Origin: Sabethes cyaneus
Lineage: Eukaryota > Arthropoda > Insecta > Diptera > Culicidae
NCBI RefSeq assembly: GCF_943734655.1
Contig: NC_071354.1
Span: 177,602,411-177,666,410, forward strand
Direction of reading: 5' to 3'
Length of the DNA: 64,000 bases
A program made the position numbers and the translations under genes. Positions 50,488 through 61,746 of this stretch are shown one piece after another (position 1 is the first letter of the stretch; each line of letters begins with the position of its first letter). The notes below the pieces were generated by a model. It worked only from the letters and a program-made list of their open reading frames with translations, did no database searches and was not told where the DNA came from.

Positions 50488-51149
50488 ATTTTCAAAATTG
50501 GAAAACTTAAATGCAGTTTACTCATATGGCCCATGAGATCCCATTGTCATTTAGACAAATTCTTATACATAAAGAGTGGATGTTGCAAAAACATTATAAG
50601 TCAGCTGCTACATTGTGCTACTGCACAAGAAACACCCGCTAAAAGTTTGCACTAAAAATAGCATAAAATTTAAACAACTTGAAAACCGGCAATTGTAGAG
50701 TTTCCACATATTCTACAAAAATTTGCAAATTAGTACTGTCTATAACTTTGCAGAACATTTCATGTTTATAAAAGTTGAAATAAAAAAGCTATGTGAAAAG
50801 AACCCATATTAAGGCGGTACCCGCAAGTTTCGCTCCGTAACTTTTTTCCCTGAAGAGATAGCTACTTTCTTTGTTCAGTGATGTTGCTCAAAATAATATT
50901 ACTTATAATTGTTTTTTACCAATCGAAGACGTTAAGCTTGAAACTAAAAAGTTATTTTTTCTATTTGTTCTGTTATCCCCTTAATCCCAAATTTTCCAAT
51001 ACTGTTAGAAATTTCTCACAAATCGAAGAAACATCGCAGAAGACAGTAAGTTGATATCTTTAGTAGTTTCGTCACAAATATCGATGTCCGTCTTCTTTTG
51101 AATCCGTCCCACTGTGCGTCGGTTCCGCCTCCTTCTGCAACTTCGCCAT

Positions 51150-51495
51150 TGAGGTTGAACACATCAATAAGAACAGCTACTGCTCAAAATAGAACTACTA
51201 TTGTATGGCTCAAATAACGAATTGATAAGCAAACAAACCCATAGTGTTTATTATAGGTATTAGATGTCTGAAGCTTTGAACAAAATTTTACAGTGCTGGT
51301 TAATTTATGTCCTTTTAGTTTTTAACAACAGTCGTAGTCCTCTTACTCTAGCTCTTCAGAACCTTGGTGGCAAGTGCTGTACGAAGAACTGGTCTTCATT
51401 GTACTCAGTCCTGGGCTACTCGTCACCACCAATTCGTTGAGCGTCTCGACACTTGCAAGTCAGCCCTTTATTCCTAGTACCGGTGGTGGAGTCAG
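51150..51495. other. Unannotated spacer
   Basis: No feature recognised between the CR1-like fragment and SINE copy E. Confidence 0.35.
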
Positions 51496-51699
51496 CCCAG
51501 TTAGCTACGAGGTACGTTGCTGGTCTAACAAGCTAGTCGTTGTATGTTCGAATCTTGGCTAGGCGGTGTTGCTAGAAAGAGTCAGTAGGATCGTTGCACT
51601 GGCCCCGTAATTCTCCTGTACTCTAACAGCCGGCTGCGAATTCTGTCGATAAAGAAGGGTAATGTCTAAAGACGGTATAAACCCAAGGCTTTGCTTTCA
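51496..51699 (+). mobile_element. tRNA-headed SINE, copy E
   Basis: CCCAGTTAGCTACGAGG, GTCTAACAAGC, box-B-like TGTTCGAATCTTGGC and CAAGGCTTTGCTTTC occur in the order of the other copies. Diverged but full length. Confidence 0.7.
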
Positions 51700-52450
51700 G
51701 TGGTGGAGTCTTTGAAGAGAACAGATTTCACAAGCACATGAAATTTCAGCCTTGATCACAAGCGCGAAACTCACATATGAATTTCTCTCGTTTTTATACG
51801 CGATGTCTCTCTTTTGCTTTACGATGTGAACCAAATTCAGCTGTGAGCATTTTGCTTCATTCTTCCAAAGCTGGCATTCCATACAACGAACCAGAGAGCA
51901 AAAGAGAATCTACCGTCAAAGAAAACATCAGCAGAAAAAATGTAGCACACAATCATGAATTAAGATGGCCAAACATATTGGAGAAATTTGCATTTCTCCT
52001 TCGCGGGAATCGACATTTTCTTAACTAGAAAATAACAAACCTAATAAGAATTAGATAAACATGTAATTTAAATGTGCGTTTTAGTTTAACCTTGCGATTT
52101 ATTTAGAGATTCTTTCCCTCGCGCTCACTCTCAGCAGTTGAAGCAAAGCAGAATGCATTCAAGCGGGAAGCAATATGTGTGAGTTTTGTGCTTCTTGATA
52201 TGAAAACAGAAAAACTCATGCGTAATTTTTTTCTGCATAGGATCAAGCTGACGTGATTCTCAGTTGATTTTGATTTTTGATGAGTTTTGAGATTTTGAGT
52301 TTTTACCATCACTGCCTATGTGTTTGGGCGACTTTTGCCAGGCATACGATGGGAATCTCTCCAAGTAACTCCTAGTGGTGGCTCACGCCGTTCCCGTTTA
52401 TACTCCTCCGAAAATATTGCGGAGCATTTTCAATTACGACAATCGCATAT
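51700..52450. other. Unannotated DNA
   Basis: The 83-codon frame at 51777-52028 has no recognised family features. No repeat seen. Confidence 0.35.
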
Positions 52451-52540
52451 GGGTCATTCCACGTCAAGTGACCGAGAAAAAGTACAAGCTTGTAATCGAC
52501 CGTCTCGGATTTTTCTCAAATTAAACAATGTACACAGTAT

Positions 52541-54586
52541 GCGTATCGTAGCAACGTTTCCACTGTAGACGCATTACACATGCTTACTACAAAAATCGAA
52601 AAATCTTTAGAAGCGAAAGAAATTGCACTTACTGCATTTCTAGATATAGAGGGAGCTTTTGATAATGTATCCCACCAGTCAATGCTGAAAGCAATGAAAA
52701 AACACGGGTTCGATAAATACACATCAAATTGGATCCAAACAATGCTGAGTAGCCGTGAAATAACTGCAGTACTTGGAAATACAACACTTACCAGGAAAAC
52801 AACAAAAGGATGCCCGCAAGGTGGAGTCTTATCGCCTCTGCTGTGGTCATTAGTCGTAGACGAACTGCTCAAAAACCTGACCGAACAGGGATTTGAAGTA
52901 GTCGGATTTGCCGATGATGTTGTGATTCTCTTGAGGGGAAAATTCGATAGTACAGTAGGCGAAAGAATGCAGTTTGCTCTAAACTACACAATAAAATGGT
53001 GTACACAAGAAGGATTGAACATCAACCCTTCTAAAACTACCATAATTCCCTTCACCCGCAGAAAAAGGTATTCTATTACTAGCCTAAAACTGGGTGAAAC
53101 AGTTTTACAATTTTCAACTGAGACAAAACACTTAGGTGTAGTTTTGGACCACAAATTAAACTGGAACGCACACATTGAGTATGTAATTGGTAAAGCCAAA
53201 AGTGCTTTTTGAGTGTGTAGCAAAACTATCGGTAGAAAATGGGGTCTGAGGCCAAGTATGATTCACTGGTTATACCTAGCCATTATCAGACCAAGACTAA
53301 CATATGCCTCACTCGTATGGTGGCCAAAGGTAAAAGAAAGGACCACTCAATTAAAATTAGGCAAACTACAAAGGCTAGCGTGTAATTTAATTACCGGTGC
53401 AGTCAAAAGCTCACCATCAAAAGCCTTAGACGCAATCTTGCACCTCTTACCCCTCCATCAGGTAATACAGTTGGAGGCGGAGAAACATGCACTAAAAATA
53501 ACACGTCACAAACTAGTTAGTGATGGAGATATAAGTGGCCAGCTGTCAATCCTCAAAAACTTTCAGCTAAGCAAGCTTATAATCAACAACGAAGATTGGA
53601 TGGAAACAAAGACAAACTTCGTAAAGCCTTTCAAAATAATAGAAACCGGACGGGATACTTGGGAACAAGGAGGCCCGAGTATCCGCCAGGGCTCTGTCGT
53701 TTTCTATACAGATGGGTCAAAAATGAATAGCTCTACTGGAGCTGGCATCACAGGCCCAGGTATAAATATTTCAATACCAATGGGACACTGGCCCACAGTA
53801 TTCCAGGCTGAAATATATGCAATCTACGAATGTACACGTGTCTGCCTGGTTAGAAACTATAGATATGCTAACATATGTATTTTTTCTGACAGCCAAGCAG
53901 CGCTTAAAGCACTTAAAGCTTGTACTTGTAATTCAAAGCTAGTATGGGAGTGTATCCTCTCACTGATGCAACTGACGGAAAAGAATCAAGTAAACCTTTA
54001 CTGGGTTCCTGGCCATTGCGGAGTGGAAGGAAATGAAAAAGCCGATACTTTAGCGAGGCAGGGTTCATCTACGGACTTTATCGGTCCAGAACCGTTCTGT
54101 GGTGTGTCTCCAAGCGCGCTTAAATCCGAACTTCGGGCATGGGAACACAAAACAATAGAGGAAAATTGGAAATCCTCTACAGGACTAAGACAGTCTAAGC
54201 GCTTTATACAGCCAGACCGTAAAAAAAGCCTATCATTGCTTAATTTGAAGAAAACCGAACTAAGCATAATAATAGGACTATTTACCGGTCACTGTCCGAG
54301 CAAACGCCATCTCAAAACGATTGGTAGGCTGGACAATGATACTTGCCAACTCTGCGAATGCGAAAGCGAAACCGCAGAACATCTGCTCTGCCAGTGCAGT
54401 GCACTAACTCTTCGCAGACTAAGAATCTTCGATAAAGGAACAATGGAGCCTTTCGAAGTCTGGTCTGCAAATCCCAATCAGGTAATAAACTTCATAAGAA
54501 GTTCAATGCCGGACTGGGAGAAGAGGTATGAATTGACAATGACAAACACTTCCATCAATAGTGTTATGTCGGCAACTAATACCTAG
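52541..54586 (+). pseudogene. Reverse transcriptase-RNase H polyprotein, open except for one stop
   Basis: One frame runs 682 codons with a single TGA at 53210-53212, where KSAF*VCSK suggests a Trp-to-stop change. RT blocks present: LTAFLDIEGAFDNV, KGCPQGGVLSPLLWSLVVD, the polymerase box GFADDVVILL (~residues 123-132), and HLGVVLDHKLNW. RNase H has all four acidic residues: YTDGS, QAEIYA, FSDSQAAL and GNEKADTLAR. The C-terminus has a Cys/His knuckle of the form CQLCECESETAEHLLCQC. The N-terminal endonuclease and ORF1 are missing, so it cannot move alone. Confidence 0.92.
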
Positions 54587-54656
54587 ACAAAAGAAGAAGT
54601 ATACCACAATAGATCAAAATAATGGTCGCAGTGGTCAAATCTTCCGACAAAAAAAA
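52541..54656 (+). mobile_element. 5'-truncated LINE with RNase H and a 14-bp target duplication
   Basis: AATGTACACAGTAT directly precedes (52527-52540) and follows (54657-54670) the element, which ends in a short A-run. This is the textbook outcome of target-primed reverse transcription. The 5' end falls inside the RT domain. It is the best-preserved retrotransposon in the window and probably the most recent insertion. Presence of RNase H suggests the I, LOA or Outcast groups. Confidence 0.9.
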
Positions 54657-54884
54657 AATGTACACAGTATATAGTAAAATTGTTTTCAATAGTGTTGCCA
54701 AATTCCAAAATTTGAACTAAAAAGCTTTCATAAAGAGAGGGGGAGTCCAATCGGCACCAAACTTGGGATTTTTGCTTTTTGACCCAAACCGAACAATCTG
54801 TTCGAACTTGGTAAAAATCCGAGAAGGTCGATTACACAGATCTCGGACACTTGGCGTAGAATGACCTATATATCTTCTGTGAGA

Positions 54885-55075
54885 AAAGTCCGTAAAGGAC
54901 TTCCGATCTGATTTGCGTTTCGTGCATAATCAGCTTTGTATGGCAGCGTATACTTCATAATCGCAACGTCTTGAATCTCCTTACTCATGTTATTGGTGAC
55001 GAATGAAGATCCCAAGTATATGACAACACTAGCAATATTTTTTTTATAAATGCCTATATCGTTTTCAAACAATCT
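54885..55075 (-). pseudogene. RTE-like RT C-terminal fragment
   Basis: The minus strand reads VVIYLGSSFVTNNMSKEIQD (55034-54975), the block after the polymerase box in RTE/CR1-like copies, then decays. Only ~190 bp. Confidence 0.6.
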
Positions 55076-55079
55076 TTGA

Positions 55080-56690
55080 TGTTTTGATTAAGAAATGACG
55101 CAATGTCTTTTAAATAAATTCTTAACTTCAAACGGAAAAACTTATTTTTGATCACCGCACAGGTGAATCTAAAATTAGCATAAGAAACAAGTTACAAGAA
55201 TTCATTTCTGTTCCACTTGGCATCTCAATAAGGCCAACTCAACAAATGTTGTTCTACGTTAACCGGTGTAAACGCTTGCAACCATGTTGCTGTCATATAT
55301 TTCCGGTCTAGACATCTCACACACAGATAAACAGCCATTGGAGATTATTTTATTAGCTAAATCGATACCTGCCTTCACAAACGATAAATCATTAAGGCTC
55401 GAAACGGCAACAAAACAAACTTAAAAGTGTTAAGTCAGCATTCTCCGTCAACGACGTGCACTGCCCCCGCAGAACCAAGGTCACTTAAAAAAGCCCCCAT
55501 CCAGTTTTGAAAGTTTTCTGCTGCAAGTTCTTCAATCTCCTATATATTCTGTTTCATTGTGTTGTAAGATGCCAACCAGAATCTTGATCGAAGCTTAACA
55601 GTAGCATAATGTAAAGCCATCACAGCTTGTAGTTGAGACAGGAATCGCCCACCATACATGGATTCGGCATGTCACGCTCTGTGACTAGTCGCGATTTCGC
55701 CGATCAGTGACGCGCCGCGCCGGTGGCTGAATCACTTGACACGAAGGCTGCAATTATTCCGTCGTTTGAAGCTAATCAGTGCGCGTTGGCCGTCCGAATG
55801 AGGTTATGCGGTTGTTTCTACTGCTTGAGTGCAGAATCTTGCTTTGCTTTGAAGTAGAGCTGAGGTCCGACGACATGACCGGAGGAGGTCCGATTGGACA
55901 GGTAAATTCAGCAAATGTTAGGTGCACTTTGTTTCATTTCCTTTCATCTGCCTCTAGCGATGCTGACTGGATAGCCGTGGTTGGTACTAATCTCAATGTA
56001 TTTATGCAAAACAGGCGGTAGAATGTATAAAATATGTAATAAACACATTTTTACGAAGCTGTCTTGACTAAAATATTAATGAAATTAGATTGTACATGTG
56101 CGAATCGTACAAGTGCATAATATCAATATCCCCAATTTGTCACTGACGTTTATATTATGCAAGATATTTCACATAAGGTTGTAGGACTATCTAATAAATA
56201 GTATCTATAGATTGTTGAAATGTCACTAAAAAAAGTTATCGAATTTCGATCAGCTTGGAAATCTTTCACTAAAGTGAGCCGAAGAGCAATTTAATAGAAC
56301 GAGATATTATTAATATTTTTAAGTTTAAAACTTTAAACGGTCAACAAAATCGTAAATAATAGAGGCTGTATGTTATCGCCTTCCGGTAGTTCTGTTAGCA
56401 ACCTAAAACTTTTTCAATTAGGTAGAGTTATAACACTAAGCGAGTGCGAGTCAACAACTAGTTTTTACACTATCCTTAACAGTGATTTTTTGCGAATTAT
56501 TATGACTCTACAGAATGTGAAGAAAGAGTTTTGTTGTTGCTTATAAACTTTTTAACTGTAGTGTCATGTTCGTAACAATATCGATATTGTAAGTAATATC
56601 AAGAAAAGTTGGAAATACTTTTCGCTACAAGTGCTCAACGTACGACTTCTTTAGATTTTGTTTTTTTGGGAAAATTCATGTCAATGATCT
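55080..56690. other. Unannotated DNA
   Basis: No exon or repeat recognised. The 80-codon frame at 55779-56021 has no family features. Confidence 0.35.
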
Positions 56691-56696
56691 CGAACT

Positions 56697-56890
56697 CCCA
56701 GTTGGCCCCAAGGCATGTGCTGGTCTAACAAGCCAGTCGCCATATGTTTGAATCTCGGCTGGAAGAAGCTATTAGAATCAATAGAATCGCAGCAATAGCT
56801 CCGCAATTAGGTTGTACTCTGGCAACTGATTGCGAAGTCTGTTGAATAAAAACAGAAAGTCAAGTTTCGAAAACGGAATTGCTTTGCTTT
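56697..56890 (+). mobile_element. tRNA-headed SINE, copy D
   Basis: CCCAGTTGGCCCCAAGGC, GGTCTAACAAGCCAGTCGCC, TGTTTGAATCTCGGC and GGAATTGCTTTGCTTT in the usual order. Full length. Confidence 0.75.
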
Positions 56891-56894
56891 ACGT

Positions 56895-58430
56895 CTCAAT
56901 GAGCATTTAAAGAGCCTAAATAAACAACAAAAGCCCATTTCATACAGGTTGTTATACTGTTATATTTTCCATTTATATATTTTATGGAATCAACTCTGCC
57001 AACATATGTATGATGCAGAATAAAAAGGGTGATCAACACGAACGTTGCAACGTCCTACATACGCGGTAGTTCTCGATCCATAGGCTATTCCTTTTCTTTT
57101 CCTCGTGGCCTGAGCTTTCTGTTTTTATCAGAAAAAGGAATGATGCTTAAAAACTAAGCACACAACAGGCAAAGCACCTGGTTGAAAAACAGCTACAGAA
57201 AACACTTTTACGTATTACAATTGAGCTCTTAGTTCATGCTATCGACCTTGTAGATCAGCTGTACAATCAAATCACTTTGATAGCATTATATCGATTTAAG
57301 AACAAACATTTTTGCCCATGTGTGATGATATTAGATTGAAATTTTTGGGCAGCTTTCGAAAAATAGCCTTTCCATGAGAAAATATATAGTTTTTCATATT
57401 AATAATTATAATAACTCAAAATTTAAAAGCTAACACCACTCCAAACTCTCCACCGTCTCATCCCCAATCGTCGTTCAGTCTAACACACCTGTTTAAAATT
57501 CTTGCCACTATTTATTATCCAAAGTAATGTTGTCAATTTATAACCACACTCAACAATTTTGCGAAACTATGATCGATATGTTTTGCCACCTCTAATCACT
57601 AATCACAAATTGGCGCGAAAGAACGCAACACGCTGCATTCAGTATCGGAGACCGCGGGCGGACGGCGTGCGCTTCACAGGAACTCCGTTCAACTAAACGA
57701 CCGCAATGAACGAGAATCAGAATTCGACTAGCCAGCCAGCCAGCCAGTACAGTTCGTACTCACTGATGGACGCCGCGACGTGACAGTGAGCCAGCACAAC
57801 ATAGCATAGCCTTGCTGGCTGAAAAAGTTTCACCGCGTAAATATAGCTGCACCTTCCGAGTAGCAGTAAGCCAGCCAGCTCTCTTCGCTGCTAAGTCAAG
57901 TTCAGATTGAAAAACTGCTCGATACGAGTGCCACTCAAGTGGCTGATTTCCGTTTAGTGAGCTATAGTTTTATTTCATGTAGGTATAATTGTCAGTCGGC
58001 TAGTAAACTGAATTATCAACTCCGTGACCAGGATTGACTGCTGTTAGCGCAAATGTGGTGTAGCGAGAGCGCTATATTATGAAATAGATTAATTAAATAA
58101 TTAATTGAAATAATTTATTGCATTGAATTCAGCGGAAGCTTGTACGTTGGAACAACAGTAGGTAGCAAACTTTACAGTTGAAAGTGAATACATCTATAAA
58201 ATATTTTATTTTAAAAATAGTTGAACGGAAACGTTTCATTGAGTTGGCAACACCTATTTAATCAGTAACAACAATCAGTACGACTTAGAATAATGTCGAA
58301 AAAAATTCCATAAGTTGTTTGTCTATATATTTTATAACTACTAACACTTTTCCTCATTATGCCATTTTATCGATTTTTTTATGTGTTGATGCCAATAACT
58401 AGCAAAAATATTTTTGAATCACTTCGCAGA
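56895..58430. other. Unique DNA with a GC-richer, promoter-like block
   Basis: 57600-57980 stands out as GC-richer and free of recognised repeats. It contains TTCAGTATCGG (initiator-like) at 57638, a CCAG microsatellite at 57731-57750 and AAATATAGC at 57839. It may be a promoter or 5' exon of a gene outside the window. No coding start with a supported exon was found. Confidence 0.3.
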
Positions 58431-58434
58431 ATGA

Positions 58435-59170
58435 TTAAGGGGGCATAGTACTTTTAACACTATATTTTTTGCCTTATTTCAAATATTTTTTTCTCGATAA
58501 CGCGAAAAGCAAATCGATTCGGGTTTTTTGCATATTAAACATTGAACTTTATACTAATATTTACAATTTTGTTTGCATATGTGAACCACTTCCCCTCTCC
58601 CCTTTGGCTCCTTGAACATGATCATTCGAAAAAAACATGATTTGCGGTACCATGGATTGGCGCTAAGGGGCTTATCCGAATTAAAAAATTCCAAAACGGC
58701 ATGAAAGTATATTAAATTATCTCGTGTTTGACCCATCCTTTTTTTAAAATTCGAACTCATAACAAAATGGCGGACATTCAAATATAAAAGTAAGGTTTTT
58801 AGTCGAAAAAATTGACTTTAAACATTTCTAAAAAATACAAAAATTGTAATATCGAAAAAAGGATGGGTCAAACACTAGATAATTTTATTGGCTTTGAAAC
58901 AAAAAAAGAATCATGAGAATTGCTTGAGCCGTTCTTGAGATATTTATGGTACCGACTTTCAAAACCTGGTTTCGAGAAAAACGACGTTGAAGTTTTTATT
59001 CGCTGTGTAATCGCTCCAGACATGCGCGGTACAAATAGCTGTAACTTTGTCAATTTTTGGAATTCATCGAAATGACTTGAAACACATATGGTCAAAACGT
59101 TAATCTTTCGAAATAATCAATAAAAAAAATTTCGATTTTTTTAAATTGAAAAAGTACTATGCCCCCTTAA
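58435..59170. mobile_element. TTAA-bounded inverted-repeat element (~730 bp)
   Basis: TTAAGGGGGCATAGTACTTT at the left is mirrored by AAAGTACTATGCCCCCTTAA at the right. TTAA at both ends fits piggyBac-type target duplication, though TTAA could also be part of the repeat. The interior has a second inverted pair around AAAGGATGGGTCAAACAC (58858) and GTGTTTGACCCATCCTTT (58724). No transposase frame. Confidence 0.65.
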
Positions 59171-59579
59171 GATAACAAAGATTATGGCTAATAAAACATA
59201 AAATGTTCACGGGTAAGTCCATAAAAGCACTGAAAACGATTAAAAACAGATCTCTTTGAATTTAAATTTTAAAGGTGTAGCCATTTTTCTTTGCACCTAG
59301 TTGTTCGGTTACCGTTCCCATTCTTCTCGGTCTGTAGTGAACATAGGCTGTGAGCCATTTCATAAAAATTTTAAATTTTAGTTGAAATTTGACAGATCGG
59401 TAATTATTTCCACGAATTCTTACAATAAGTATATTTCTGGACAAAGCAAAATGTAACATCAAAGTTACAAACATTACTTAAGGAAAATGAACACATATTA
59501 AAACAATTATCAGCGCCGTAGTTAGTTCTGTGAAATTGGATATTAATAACTGTGAATTCCGAAGCCGGTTGCCTAAAAT
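59171..59579. other. Unannotated AT-rich spacer
   Basis: No feature recognised. Confidence 0.35.
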
Positions 59580-60085
59580 CGAACCTACTTTTCCCTCCGC
59601 AAGACGCCTCAATACAGGGGCATACGCCGCCGCACAAAGCTGACGATGTACAAAACGCTAATCAGACCGGCATTCCTCTACGGACTTGAGACAGTAACTT
59701 TACTTTCGGAATACGGACATACATGCACTTGGCGTATTTGAACGAAAAGTGCTGCGGACTATTTTTGGCGGAGTACAAACGGAAAACATAGAGTGGCGGA
59801 AGTGTATGATTCACGAGCTACAGGCACTGCTTGGAGAGATTCCCATCGTACACCTGGCGAAAGTTTGGTGACTACGGTGGGCCGGCCACGTCGCAGGATG
59901 GAGGACGATTGTGCAATGAATTCTGTTCTAACCAAGAACCTGAACCTGGAAAAGACGGGCCCAACGTGCTAAATGGCTCGACCAGGCTTAAGCCGACTTA
60001 CGTGTGTCGAGACGTGCAACGAATTGGTGAATTCTTGATACGGCAAGAGCCACCCCGGCTCTCGGCGGGTAAAGTAAGTATAGAT
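59580..60085 (+). pseudogene. RTE-like retrotransposon, 3' end
   Basis: Begins CCTACTTTTCCCTCCGCAAG, in register with 14565 of the copy at 13320-15085. It encodes LGVFERKVLRTIFGGVQTEN, KCMIHELQALLGEIP and ILDTARATPALGG. Ends near 60080. Several frame breaks. A 5'-truncated insertion. Confidence 0.75.
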
Positions 60086-61687
60086 CAAGCAACGCTGCAT
60101 CTTAATTCGGACTGTAATTTGTTTGAGTTCGTCACAGTTTGGAATAGTTATCAATTTACATTCCAGAGAATTATTAATTGCAATCAGCACTCTAGCACCC
60201 CGTGAATGATTGCAGGTCTATTCGTTACGGTCACAACAGAATGTAGCGTAGTCAGGTTAAATTTCATGGCTGCCGATATCAGCCCGCGTTTCCGTTAAGA
60301 CCATTACATCATACTTACAACTAGATAACATTTAGCGCAGCCGAGCATTTTTAGTCCGCAAACCTCTGACGTTCTGATAATACACATCTTCATCATTAAA
60401 TTTACTGTTATTTGACCTTATTTGCTGTCATTTAGGGATGTGCGATATTTTATCGATACCGGAGGTATCGATATTTTCATTCGATATATCGAGTATCCGG
60501 CATCGATATTTTACAATGCGATATTATTGGATATCGATACCTTTTCATCAGATATTATAGGTATCGAAAGCTGCAAAAAGGCCAGCTCTTCACGCATAAC
60601 TTTTTGCCAAATTATCCAACTCGCGTTTTTCAGTTCTCAAGCTTCCAAACAGGCATGTCTAAAAGCTGAACCATACTGCAGGCCGCATTTGAAAAATGCT
60701 GCAAAGTTTATTTGAGGCGGTACGCTGCTGCCGTGCCTGATGAAATGAACTGCACGCTCAAAAATGCAACCGCAACCCGTTTCGGTGTTGTCTTTCAGAC
60801 GCCGGTTTTTAACATTTCGGTAACACTCGGGATTGCGTGTGCTAGCTTCATAAATATGCTAGATGTGCGTCTTTTTGCAAGCGCTAGGTTTTCGTATTCC
60901 CTTATCTATTTCATTGACTCACACGGCCAACTGAAATAAATATGAAGCACCTCCATGTGTGCAAACTTGAAAATATTCTTCTATGGTGGATGCCGATATC
61001 AACGGACTGTTAGGTTAATTGTTTCCTGATGCCACTACCGAACATTGAATCGCTGCAAGCGCAGATTGATTTGCAAGAACCATTTATATTGTGAACTGTG
61101 AATCGAGCTAGGTATGATAATTTGCGTAAAACCGATCCTGCTCCTGATCAATTATTTATATTCTCAGCCTAAAAATGTGAATCTCATAATGCAGCCATGT
61201 CTTGTGTCACTCAAAATATTTCAGAAAATCGAAAAACTTTTTTATTATTTACCACCGTTTTATTAGATGTTTCTGGATATATAGGGTTTTACAGAAATTA
61301 GCTGAAAGGAGAGTTGTCAACTTGGACGACAGGACCAAACATTTCGGCTTCACTCAAATTGTATGCAGATGACAGCCTTGCCAGCGCGTTGGCCGATATC
61401 AGTTAACTCGGAAATGTGTTAACCGGATGCTGGTGCTGGAAACTATTACAAAGTATTCCAAATTCAACACCACTGATAAATTCCTAGCCACACTTCGTGT
61501 TTGTTTGCATGTATGAAAAAGAGACTCACTTGGTTGCGTCATTTTAGGAAACGGTAACGACTGTATAAGCTACGTTCGGTGTTTTGCCAATGTCTGATTC
61601 TAATTTTGAACTTTATTTCTTGAGATGTGGATTATCCTTAATATTTCCCCCCTAGAATAACACAATGTGAATAAATAATGTGAGAAG

Positions 61688-61746
61688 GTAAACTTATGCG
61701 AATCTAAATTACGTGTTAGATGTAATTTAGATTCGCATAAGTTTAC
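61688..61746. repeat. Perfect 24-bp-stem hairpin
   Basis: GTAAACTTATGCGAATCTAA and the next four bases pair without mismatch with bases 61723-61746 around an 11-base loop. Short perfect stems of this kind can be MITE relics, replication-error palindromes or small-RNA precursors. Confidence 0.75.

Larger units (their letters stand above)
49213..51116. mobile_element. Transib-like foldback element: CACAGTG ends, 5-bp CGTCG duplication
   Basis: The ends CACAGTGGGACGGATT and AATCCGTCCCACTGTG bound a 1904-bp insertion. CGTCG is present on both sides (49208-49212, 51117-51121), and removing one copy restores the reading of the interrupted RT fragment. The arms of ~614 bp (49213-49826 and 50504-51116) are inverted copies. 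The ~680-bp spacer holds other repeats. Known Transib transposons have CACAGTG-like heptamer ends, like V(D)J recombination signals, and make 5-bp GC-rich duplications, so both signatures fit. No transposase remains, so mobilisation would have needed an enzyme in trans. Confidence 0.7.
48300..51145 (-). pseudogene. CR1-like RT fragment on the minus strand, split by the Transib-like element
   Basis: Reading leftward from 51145: LFDVFNLNGEVAEGGGTD, then after the insertion VNLAMQDTNVPARDI, NKNAGKN, and RLAPIAEGFVGNFHGGHTT (48905-48835). Then follow FIDFKAASDTVERSQ (48785-48750), GFADNFIIIASNFTEAE (48570-48520) and a decayed tail to ~48300. It faces the plus-strand copy head-on near 48295, so the two fragments were joined by rearrangement or insertion. 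Non-functional. Confidence 0.7.
52452..54866. mobile_element. Inverted-repeat element split by a LINE
   Basis: GGTCATTCCACGTCAAGTG and ATCGACCGTCTCGGATTTTT on the left (52452-52513) are mirrored at 54812-54866 (AAAAATCCGAGAAGGTCGAT, CACTTGGCGTAGAATGACC). ATAT lies outside both ends. Without the LINE and its duplication the element is about 285 bp. TATGGGTCATTCC also occurs, inverted, at 42108, so the family has at least one other trace here. Confidence 0.6.

Noticed and set aside
55779..56021. 80-codon plus-strand frame as an exon
   Set aside because: No acceptor or donor fitting the frame and no conserved motif that I recognise.
61340..61400. KLYADDSLA as a reverse transcriptase polymerase box
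   Set aside because: The flanking translation shows no other RT block in any frame over several hundred bases.
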